Shown here: piece by piece, positions 17,068 to 25,400 of the stretch
Layout: every line of letters begins with the position of its first letter
Numbering within the stretch: position 1 is the first letter of the stretch
Assembly: GCA_015065085.1 (NCBI GenBank)
Contig: SVQW01000010.1
Span: 1-64,000 of the forward strand
Reading direction: 5' to 3'
Length of the DNA stretch: 64,000 nt
Origin: Oscillospiraceae bacterium
Lineage (GTDB): Bacteria > Bacillota > Clostridia > Oscillospirales > SIG627
Translations under genes and position numbers: made by a program
Notes under the pieces: generated by a model
Told to the model about the DNA's origin: nothing
The model's database searches: none
The model's input: the letters and a program-made list of their open reading frames with translations, nothing else

Positions 17068-17096
17068 ATTTTATCACAAAAGATTGAATAATTCAA
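17068..17096 (-). promoter_or_regulatory. Promoter for apgM
   Basis: TTGAAT (17091-17096), 17 bases, TAAAAT (17068-17073) on the minus strand. Its -35 abuts the -35 of the divergent promoter. Confidence 0.72.
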
Positions 17097-17112
17097 GTAC
17101 ATATGCTATAAT
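17084..17112 (+). promoter_or_regulatory. Promoter for the SDR-HAAS-DUF4097 operon
   Basis: TTGAAT (17084-17089), 17 bases, TATAAT (17107-17112). Confidence 0.8.
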
Positions 17113-17147
17113 ATAAATACAAATAATCATTTTTTCGGAGGGTTATG

Positions 17148-17870
17148 ATGAAACTGGTGCTTATAACCGGCGGCTCACGCGGAATAGGTGCGGCTTGTGC
17201 AAGGATTTTTTCCGAAAACGGATATTTCGTCGCCCTTAATTACAATAAAAGTGAAGCGCAGGCAAATGCACTTTCACAAGAGCTGAAAAACGTCCAATGC
17301 TTCAGAGCTGATGTATCGCATGCGAACGAGGTTGAAATGCTTTTTGAAAGTGTAAATTCAGCCTTCGGAAAGTACCCGGATGTACTTATTAACAATGCAG
17401 GTGTTTCCCACACCGGACTTTTGACCGATACCGCCCCGGATGACTTTGAAAACATATTTGCAACAAACGTGAAAAGTGTATACCTCTGTTCCAAAGCCGC
17501 TGTAACACAAATGATAAAAAAGCACAGCGGAAAAATAATAAATATTTCTTCCATGTGGGGACAAACAGGTGCTTCCTGCGAGGTTTTGTACTCTGCTTCA
17601 AAGGCAGCTGTCATCGGTTTTACAAAAGCGCTCGCAAAAGAAGTGGGCCCATGCGGTATAAATGTCAACTGCATCGCACCGGGAGTTATAAAAACCGATA
17701 TGCTGAATTGCTACACTTCCCGGGAACTTGATTTATTGGTTGATGAAACACCTCTTATGAGGCTGGGCACACCTCAGGACATTGCACGCGCGGCACTTTT
17801 TCTTTCCGGAGAAAATTCAGATTTTATAACCGGTCAGATTATCGGCGTCAACGGCGGATTTCATATATAA
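17148..17870 (+). CDS. SDR family oxidoreductase, FabG-like
   Basis: A 240-residue short-chain dehydrogenase. The TGGSRGIG nucleotide-binding motif, the NNAG motif, the catalytic Ser and YSASKAA (Tyr/Lys), and a C-terminal IIGVNGGF end match 3-oxoacyl-ACP reductases, which use NAD(P)H. Two ATGs are adjacent (17145 and 17148); the second lies at the better distance from GGAGG. It leads an operon with two membrane proteins, ten bases upstream of the first. No fatty-acid genes are near, so a FabG role is only one option. Confidence 0.85.
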   Translation: MKLVLITGGSRGIGAACARIFSENGYFVALNYNKSEAQANALSQELKNVQCFRADVSHANEVEMLFESVNSAFGKYPDVLINNAGVSHTGLLTDTAPDDFENIFATNVKSVYLCSKAAVTQMIKKHSGKIINISSMWGQTGASCEVLYSASKAAVIGFTKALAKEVGPCGINVNCIAPGVIKTDMLNCYTSRELDLLVDETPLMRLGTPQDIARAALFLSGENSDFITGQIIGVNGGFHI

Positions 17871-17880
17871 GGGTGAAAAA

Positions 17881-18675
17881 ATGAACAAACAAGAATTTAT
17901 TGACAGCTTATCTCAACACGCTTCATTTCTCAGTTCACATGAATTGTCTGACATAAAGGATTATCTGAACGAGCGTCTTGAAGATGAAAGTGTGCCGTGC
18001 GACGCGGAGCTGTTTGTAAAGAACATGAAGCTTTCATTTGAATTGTTCAGATATCTGAACGAAACGGAGGCATTGCGTCACAGTGAAATGTTTGCCAAGT
18101 CGGTAAACGAAATCATGTCAAACGATGATGATAATAAAACCGATACACCTTCACAAGAACACACCGAAAATTCCCAAACGCAAACCGAATCGTTTCCGCG
18201 TGAAGATGAGAATATTCACAAAAATGAAAAACGCGGTGGATTTATCTCTTTCATAAATGGTATGAGCAAGACAAATAGAGTTCTTGTTTCAATATGCTGT
18301 ATTGCTGTTTTGATATTACTGCTCCCGATTTTCGGAATTGGCGCAGCGGTTTGTGTCGCATTGTATATGATACCGCTTACGCTTATACTGGCAATCTGGC
18401 TGCTTATAATGGCAATAGATGCTGCATTTGCACTACTGGGCACTGTTGCCGTCAGCTACGGTATAGCCAATCTTTTTGTAAGTGCTCCCGTTGGTATTAT
18501 TGAAATTGGTCTCGGAACCGTGCTGTTTTCTTTAATGCTGGCTGTGTGGGCACTCAATTATCAATTTGTATCAACTGTGGTACCCGCAACGGCAAAGTGT
18601 GCCGCCTCACTTATTAAAAAAGCTTTTACGTTGATAAAAGAGTTTATTTTCGGAAAAATGGAGGCTGAGTCATGA
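17881..18675 (+). CDS. HAAS/DUF1700-like membrane protein
   Basis: A 264-residue protein. Residues 1-80 are helical and resemble the HAAS (DUF1700) signalling domain. A polar, acidic linker follows (about 80-120). The C-terminal half has four or five membrane helices rich in Ile, Leu and Ala. Genes of this type usually sit between a PadR regulator and a DUF4097 protein; here the DUF4097 gene follows with a 4-base ATGA overlap, but the upstream gene is an SDR and no padR is present. The likely role is envelope stress sensing, by context. Confidence 0.65.
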   Translation: MNKQEFIDSLSQHASFLSSHELSDIKDYLNERLEDESVPCDAELFVKNMKLSFELFRYLNETEALRHSEMFAKSVNEIMSNDDDNKTDTPSQEHTENSQTQTESFPREDENIHKNEKRGGFISFINGMSKTNRVLVSICCIAVLILLLPIFGIGAAVCVALYMIPLTLILAIWLLIMAIDAAFALLGTVAVSYGIANLFVSAPVGIIEIGLGTVLFSLMLAVWALNYQFVSTVVPATAKCAASLIKKAFTLIKEFIFGKMEAES

Positions 18676-19598
18676 AAAAGAATGTAAAAAAGCTTCTCGC
18701 AGCCTCGCTTGTAATATTTCTGTTGGGTGTTATAATATGCTCGGCTGCATTGATTTATGCGGCGGCAACAGGTGTACGGCTTTTTGGGGAAGACGGCGGT
18801 TCGGAAAAGCTTTCTTATCAGCTTTACGTGTCTGAAGCAGAAAAGCTGGGGGTTCTCCCCTTCTCTTCGATTGAAATTTCCGCCGAAATGTGCGATGTTA
18901 CCATACAAAAAACAGACAAACCAAGTTATATTGAGTTCAAAAATTCGGACAAGCTTAAAACCGCCTGTGTTTTGGAAAACGGTGTTCTGAAAATACACGA
19001 CAGTGTCCCATTCTATTTTCTTGGATTGACATTTGAAAACGGAAAAGCAGGCTTTACGGGCTTCAGACATGTATTTTCACAAGGTCTTTATTCATCCGAC
19101 GAAAAGAAAATAACCGTTTATCTGAACAATTTTGATACGATAGGTAAAATCAACATACGTCTCGGTCTCGGAAATGTTAATATCAGCAGTATATCGACGG
19201 AAAATATTTCTGTCTCTTCTTCCCTGGGAAATGTGAATATTTCAGAAGCGGATATTTCCGAAAAGCTGACAGTATCCGTCAAGAGCGGAAATGTGAGAAT
19301 TAAACACACCGACTATGTTTTTGCTGATATTTCCTGTACAACCGGAAATATATATACAGATATCACAGGACGAAAAACAAACTGTGAAACGGCTGTCGGT
19401 GATATCACGGCAGTGACGAAAAAGGACATTTCTCTGTATAACATCCGTGCCTCGGTTAGCAAAGGCGATATTGAAGTTAATGACAAAGATCAGATTTCAA
19501 AAGAATACAATTCTGTTTGTGAAACATCTGATGAAAACATTTGGCTTAAAGCGCATTACGGCGATATCGACCTTTACAAATATGTTACAAACGAATAA
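18672..19598 (+). CDS. DUF4097 family beta-strand repeat protein
   Basis: A 308-residue protein with one N-terminal membrane helix (about 10-32) and an extracytoplasmic beta-solenoid. The C-terminal part repeats short strands of the form GNVNISSIST / GNVNISEADI / GNVRIKH / GDITAV, typical of DUF4097. It overlaps the preceding gene by four bases (ATGA), so they are translated together. Family members accompany HAAS or PspC-type membrane proteins; biochemical activity is unknown. Confidence 0.8.
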   Translation: MKKNVKKLLAASLVIFLLGVIICSAALIYAAATGVRLFGEDGGSEKLSYQLYVSEAEKLGVLPFSSIEISAEMCDVTIQKTDKPSYIEFKNSDKLKTACVLENGVLKIHDSVPFYFLGLTFENGKAGFTGFRHVFSQGLYSSDEKKITVYLNNFDTIGKINIRLGLGNVNISSISTENISVSSSLGNVNISEADISEKLTVSVKSGNVRIKHTDYVFADISCTTGNIYTDITGRKTNCETAVGDITAVTKKDISLYNIRASVSKGDIEVNDKDQISKEYNSVCETSDENIWLKAHYGDIDLYKYVTNE

Positions 19599-19617
19599 TT
19601 GAACAAACAATACACAC

Positions 19618-19661
19618 AATAACACTGCGGATATGAAAAATATTTCGCAGTGTTATTTTAC
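19618..19661 (+). terminator. Terminator of the SDR operon
   Basis: 12-bp stem AATAACACTGCG (19618-19629) / CGCAGTGTTATT (19646-19657) followed by TTAC. An open frame starting at 19633 lies inside this stem, which argues against that start for the next gene. Confidence 0.75.
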
Positions 19662-19680
19662 AAAAGGACAGGTATTTGAT

Positions 19681-19890
19681 ATGCTTGATAAAATTGCTCT
19701 TACACTGCTGATTATCGGCGGTATTAACTGGGGCAGCATCGGTATCTTTAATTTTGATATTGTCGCATGGATTTTCGGTGGTCAGACTGCAATAGTCAGC
19801 CGTATTATTTACACCGTTGTTGGTCTTTGCGCTCTCTGGTGCATTTCCCTTTTATTCAGAAGCCACGAGCATTCTCTCGAAAGAGAATAA
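19681..19890 (+). CDS. DUF378 family small membrane protein
   Basis: A 69-residue protein with two membrane helices. It carries the DUF378 signature LLIIGGINWGSIG in the first helix, then VGLCALW in the second, and a charged tail. The frame is open from 19633, but the first 16 codons lie in the terminator hairpin, and the ATG at 19681 begins at the family's N terminus. An AAGGA-like site is 13 bases upstream. Function unknown. Confidence 0.8.
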   Translation: MLDKIALTLLIIGGINWGSIGIFNFDIVAWIFGGQTAIVSRIIYTVVGLCALWCISLLFRSHEHSLERE

Positions 19891-19902
19891 TCACGGCAAA
19901 AA

Positions 19903-19947
19903 TCAGCCGCAGTGCATAACCTTCAGAGGGTTACACGCTGCGGCTGA
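19903..19947. terminator. Bidirectional terminator between DUF378 and alpha/beta hydrolase genes
   Basis: Long imperfect stem with TCAGCCGCAG (19903-19912) pairing CTGCGGCTGA (19938-19947), extended inward by AACC/GGTT. Confidence 0.8.
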
Positions 19948-19949
19948 AA

Positions 19950-20888
19950 TCATTTTTCACAATATTCGAACATCTGCATCAGATATGTTTTATACTCTTC
20001 CGGACATACAATAAAGCTCATTCCATGCTGTGCACCTTGCGCAATATGAAGATACTTTTGAGAGGTGCAGGCCTTATGGTTTTCCAGTGTCATTTCATGC
20101 GGAACAAAATCATCTGACTCTCCATGAGCAAACAAAACCGCCAAAGTGTTATTCGCAAGTTCTCGGCGCGTATCGATTTCGTTCATAAAATGCCCGGTCA
20201 CAAAGCGAAATATCATGTTCATTACAGGAAAAACAAGCCACAGCGGGATTTTGTAATCCTCACTTATAACCTTCTTCATTATATCATGGCAAGATGTATA
20301 TCCGCAATCTGCAATTATACCTTTAACGGCCGTCGGAAGTTCCAGCGACGATGCCATGAGCGCAGTAGCGCATCCCATTGATACACCGTCAAAGTATATG
20401 GGAAGCTTATTTTCGGTACGCCCGGCAAGATACCATGCCCAATCACGTACATCATATCTTTCATTGACCCCGAAGGTTATGGTATTACCTTCGCTTCTTC
20501 CGTGAGCTCGTTGGTCGATTATAAGAAGATTGCAATTGTTTTTAAGAAAGTACTCAACCGCCATACTGAAATCAAAAAAGCCACTGCTTCTATAACCGTG
20601 TATACACAGTATGGTGCGTTTCGGATCGTGATGAGGAATAAAAGTGCCTCTCAGCTTCAAGCCGTCAAACGAAGTAATTTCCCACTCTTCAGTATGCATT
20701 TTCTTTATTTTTTCGATTTCCGTATTTATGCTCTCGCGCCACTCCTCCCACTGGGAAGAGCCGGGCGCTTTCTTGTCCAGAAAAGCTATTCTTACAGGCT
20801 TACGCGAAAAGCCCATACTGAACGCAGTACAGCCCGCCACAAACCATATTACTGCAAAAACTGCGATAACTGCCACAATGTATATCAT
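19950..20888 (-). CDS. Alpha/beta hydrolase, membrane-anchored
   Basis: A 312-residue serine hydrolase of the YfhR/YqkD type. Residues 1-22 form a membrane anchor. CIHGYRSSG is the oxyanion region, FDGVSMGCATA carries the nucleophilic Ser, HGESDDFVP the Asp, and GAQHGMSF the His. Such enzymes cleave esters or thioesters; the substrate is unknown. It is a single gene with its own promoter, and its stop sits within three bases of the terminator. Confidence 0.85.
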   Translation of the reverse strand: MIYIVAVIAVFAVIWFVAGCTAFSMGFSRKPVRIAFLDKKAPGSSQWEEWRESINTEIEKIKKMHTEEWEITSFDGLKLRGTFIPHHDPKRTILCIHGYRSSGFFDFSMAVEYFLKNNCNLLIIDQRAHGRSEGNTITFGVNERYDVRDWAWYLAGRTENKLPIYFDGVSMGCATALMASSLELPTAVKGIIADCGYTSCHDIMKKVISEDYKIPLWLVFPVMNMIFRFVTGHFMNEIDTRRELANNTLAVLFAHGESDDFVPHEMTLENHKACTSQKYLHIAQGAQHGMSFIVCPEEYKTYLMQMFEYCEK

Positions 20889-20909
20889 ACCTTAACATCT
20901 CCCGAAGGT

Positions 20910-20938
20910 ATTATATTCCATTTTTTGTAAAATGTCAA
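20910..20938 (-). promoter_or_regulatory. Promoter for the alpha/beta hydrolase
   Basis: TTGACA (20933-20938), 17 bases, TATAAT (20910-20915) on the minus strand. Confidence 0.85.
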
Positions 20939-21073
20939 TATCGCCTCCTATTTTAAGTTAAAAAGGCAAACCAATTTATAATATTTTAACATAAGGGTTT
21001 GCGGAAATGGTATTATACGGTTAGTAGTTTTTTAATATTGAAACAACAACAAATCCCATGGCACATAAAAGAA

Positions 21074-21105
21074 AACACGCACTCACCGGATAGTGAGTGC
21101 GTGTT
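21074..21105 (-). terminator. Terminator of the cohesin/dockerin operon
   Basis: 13-bp perfect stem AACACGCACTCAC / GTGAGTGCGTGTT with a six-base loop, followed on the minus strand by TTCTTTTA. Confidence 0.85.
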
Positions 21106-21124
21106 AAACCATTTATTAAAATCT

Positions 21125-22474
21125 TTATTTTGTCCAGCCGCTGCTTTCTTTTACGTCTTTCATGGAGCGTGTGATGGGATCAAAATAGTAATACTGAGTG
21201 TTTCCGTTTTGAGTGTAGCAAACATATGCACGTGCGGTTATTTTTGCATTCTCATCAGGAATTTGTGTTACAACAGCGGTATATTCAAAACAATTTGCAT
21301 TACTGCTGAAAATGTTTATACAGTCTACCGGCTTCGCAAGTACTTCGTCTTTTATGTTGTGGGTAAGGTCGGAGGCTGTATATCCTTTTGCGGTAAGACA
21401 TTCTTCAGGTACTACAAGAGTTCCGAAGGTAACATCCGTAAATCCGTCAGCAAATACAGCGCCCAAGGTCTTGTAGGTTCTGCCGCCTGAAACGGAAATC
21501 AGAAAGCTTTCGTTAACATTAACACGTGTTCCGAAACGAAGTCCCAGTGTACCGTCGGTTCGCACCTGAGCGCCCAGCATTTCACCGTCGATCTCAGCAG
21601 AAGTCTGTGCTTTGGAAACTGTGATTTTTCCGTTTACTATCTGAGGGAATACACCGCTCAAAGTGGCATCAAATATATTGTTCTTTCCATAAGAAACACT
21701 GATGTCATATGTACCGGAAGCTTTTTCGGGAAGCGCAAAGCTCAAAGTGAGAAGAACACCTTCAGATGTAGTTTTGACATTATCCCATATTACCTTGACA
21801 GGATTTACGGAAATGTTTTTATTAAAATCACCACTCAGTGCAGTACCTTTTGTTACACCATTCAATGTAAGGCGGCTGTCATACGAAATATTCAGCATCA
21901 TACCGAATATATCCGCATTCCCGCTAAAAAGTAGGTTCACATCCACAGACTTGGCGTCCGCGTCGACTTCTACACTTTCAATGCTTATTTTGCAGTCAGA
22001 AGAAATGGTGACCGAACCGTTTTCAATGACAGGTGTGAACATATCAAAACTGGTATTGAATGCAAAAATATTATCGGGAGACACAGAAATGTCATGTACA
22101 CCACCGTAGGCAGCAGAAACATCAAAGGTCAGAGTCGCCAATACTCCGTCTTTGCAATCATCTTGCATATCGGTAGGCTCCCATGTCATTGATATCGGGC
22201 TTTGAAGTTTCTCAGAGACTCCAAAGCTGAAATCAGCCAACACATCGCCCCTTGTAACCTTGGTAAGCTTTAAATCGCCAAACTCTATATCCGACAGCTG
22301 AAGTCCCATAATACCGGGGTTACCCGACATTGTGATATCCACATCCACACTTTTTGAATTAGTGTCAACGATAACGTTTTCAAAAGAAATAACGAAATCC
22401 TGAGCATGTACACCAATCAGCAGCATGAACGAAAAAACTAAAGCAAAAAGTAAAAATCGTAATTTTCTATTCAT
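21125..22474 (-). CDS. Secreted protein with two cohesin-like domains
   Basis: A 449-residue exported protein: signal peptide (1-24), first cohesin-like domain (about 27-158), second cohesin-like domain (about 162-287), then a C-terminal domain (about 294-449) of a kind seen in clostridial surface proteins. The cohesin calls rest on the pattern of short strands (VDVDITMSGNPGIMGLQL; GVLATLTFDV; the closing NGSVTIS). Cohesins bind dockerins, and the gene upstream, 12 bases away, encodes a dockerin. There is no SLH or sortase motif, so how it stays on the cell is unclear. AAAGGA overlaps the upstream stop. Confidence 0.75.
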   Translation of the reverse strand: MNRKLRFLLFALVFSFMLLIGVHAQDFVISFENVIVDTNSKSVDVDITMSGNPGIMGLQLSDIEFGDLKLTKVTRGDVLADFSFGVSEKLQSPISMTWEPTDMQDDCKDGVLATLTFDVSAAYGGVHDISVSPDNIFAFNTSFDMFTPVIENGSVTISSDCKISIESVEVDADAKSVDVNLLFSGNADIFGMMLNISYDSRLTLNGVTKGTALSGDFNKNISVNPVKVIWDNVKTTSEGVLLTLSFALPEKASGTYDISVSYGKNNIFDATLSGVFPQIVNGKITVSKAQTSAEIDGEMLGAQVRTDGTLGLRFGTRVNVNESFLISVSGGRTYKTLGAVFADGFTDVTFGTLVVPEECLTAKGYTASDLTHNIKDEVLAKPVDCINIFSSNANCFEYTAVVTQIPDENAKITARAYVCYTQNGNTQYYYFDPITRSMKDVKESSGWTK

Positions 22475-22486
22475 GGTTATTTTCCT

Positions 22487-25400
22487 TTAACTATTCAACA
22501 GTATGTTGCGGAGTTGCATAACGTCTATAAGGTCAGGTCTGCCATTACCGTTAATGTCCGCACCGCTTAAGTTATATTCTTTATCAGGGTTTACGAGAAC
22601 CTGTCTAAGAAGTCCAAGGTCAATAGCATTTACTGTACCATCGCCGTTTACGTCACCCAGTTCAACCGATTCTTGCTTCTTATCCTTTACGCTGATAACA
22701 CCGCTGGTAACAGCAACAGGAATACTTACTATGGCACCACTGTCATTGTATCCGACAACACCGTTTTCCATAGTCGTAAGCATGATAGAATAATCGCCCT
22801 TATTGGCTTCCGGTTTTACCTTAAATTTCAGTGTGAGCAATATACCCTCAGAATAATCGTTGGATGCACCGTCCCACAAAAGGCCTATTCCGTTTCCGTA
22901 CTTCTTATGCTGGTTTTTGTGCCACTCGCCCTGGTCAGTGAACGTAAGGTCTGCAAAAGTATCGGCATTATCATTGATTTCCATAAGCTCCAGTCGGCTG
23001 TCATAGAACAGTTTAAGGTTCATTGCAGCAATACCGGGGTTGTTTTTGAGGTTGACGTTAACTTCCACATTCTTATCTCTTATACCTTCAACAGAGGAAA
23101 TCGTAATCTGAGGCATACCACCCTTAGCAACTTCTTTTTCCCACACTGCGTAAAGAGTAACGGAAGCATTTTCATCATACTCATCGCCGGGTGCATATTC
23201 TGCCTCGACAGCATCATAAGATGTCGCCCATCCCTTGAAGATATAGTCGTACATTTCGGGGATAGTGTTTGCAAGGACAAGAGGAGTATTCTCAAATTTA
23301 GTCTGCTCAACAGGAGCGCCCATACCGCCGTTGGCATCATATGTTACCGTGTACATTGTCTGGCTGTTAAGGAAGCTGTCAAGCTGTTCCTGCGATGTAA
23401 AGAATGCTATATAATCAAGATACATCACATCTCCGGACTTTGTGTTTTCCATATTGTTGTAAAAATCAAAACGGAAACCCTTGTATATCTCAGCACCCGG
23501 CTTTGTACCGGTAATTTCAGCCGAAACGGTAATCCATTCGTTAGCATCCTCCGGATCAAGATTACATACCTTAAACCAATAATCGCCGTCTACATCGGTG
23601 TCAAAATCTGTCAGATTATGCAGGAACAAATCATTAATAAGCTCATTGGTGGGCTTGATTCCGAATGCCATATGTGTATATTTGTCAAGTGGTATGTACA
23701 TATCGGTGATATACACACTGGGATCATGATGATTTGCTGTTAACTTCATAACGTTCTTGCCGTCAATAGTAACAATTTCATAATCGGCATATCTTTCGAT
23801 ATCTTCGGAACCGAAGTATACGTCGCCCACATAGTGATCTATCATTTCCTGAGAATCAAAGTGGTAAATTATGGGATCTCCGTTGTCATTAGCCAGGAAT
23901 GCATCTCTCTGCGCTTCATCGGTGAAGAATGCAATGTACTCAAGATACGCAGTATCGCCGGGCTGAGTTTTGTTTGGATCATTGCTTGCGAAGAAATCAA
24001 AACGTGTACCGGTGTAGTTCAAAGCAGTCGAAGAAATGTTTTCAAGAGATGCGTTGAGCATGAGCCACTTACCGTCACTCTCTTCATTCCAGTTTCCTAT
24101 TGTCTGGTATGGTGTGGAAGAGCTTGCAGCTTCAACACCGTCAAACAGATGGAACATCATTGCGCTGTCAGCATCACCCGAGTGGGGTTTCATCTTCGCA
24201 AGTACATAGCGATAATCTTCCATTGGAATATTGAACTTATTGAACGTAATACCGCAATCCGCGTTGACCGCAGTCATTTTAAGTGCATCGGTACCGTCAT
24301 CGGTGGTCGCCAATCCAAAGGACGCGCCAAAACCGCCTGCTACGTATCTGTCGATATTCTCCTGAGTATCAAAGCGGTAAATTACAGGCTCCTTGTATTC
24401 AGTTGCAAGGAACTGATCCATTTGTTCTTTATCGGTAAAGAATGCAACATACTCGACGTACATAACGTCACCGTGGTCTGCATTGACATACGGGTCAAAT
24501 CGGAAACCGGTATAAGAATATGCACCTTCCGGCAATGCTGCCAAATCGTCAGAATATTCATCTCTGTCTATTTTCAAACCAAGCTTGTTATTTAAAACAA
24601 GCCATTCTCCCGCATTAGCCTGAGACCAAGTTCCGGCATACTGCCAATAATCGGGAGTTGCCCAGGATTCACCGTCAAACAGGTGGAACATGGAAGATGT
24701 TTCTTTCTTTTCCTTCATCGGCTTGACTTTTATCGCTACATGGCTGTACTTGCTGAGAGGAATATCAAAGTGATCGAAATATACATTTGTATCAGCGACC
24801 TGTGAGGTAAGCTTCAAAACATTTTGACCATCTATCTCCGCAAGCTCACTTGTTGTATTTCCGGGAATACTTCTTACATGTGTGTTAATTTCTTCCTGCG
24901 AATCAAAACGGTATACAATAGGCTCGCTGTAATCAGCTCTCAAAAAGTCATCCATCTGCTTTTCGTCGGTAAAGAACGCAATATAGTCAAGATAGCAGAT
25001 ATCGCCTGCTTCAACCCTTTCATTAGCGTTGTAATAGTCATAACGTATATCGGTAAGATATTCAGGCATCATACAGGTCTCTTCATAAGTCGAAGAACCT
25101 GTTGAAGCTTTGGGGTTAATAAGCGCCTTAGTTATGATCCATCTCTTTGCATTCACTGCATTCCAGTATTGCAAGTCCTGCCAATAATGCAAATGGGTGC
25201 TAAGACCGCTGCCAGGAATTCTGTTGCTGTCTGCAAAGAATATGGCAAGTGTCTGGTTTTTATCAGCCATAGGCTTGAAACGTGTCACAATATACTTATA
25301 TTTTGCCATGGGCACATTCAAGTTGCCGATCCATGCAGCAGGATCAATGCCCGTTGCGGTCAACTGTGTAACGGTTTTACCATCTTCAGTGGTGACCAGT

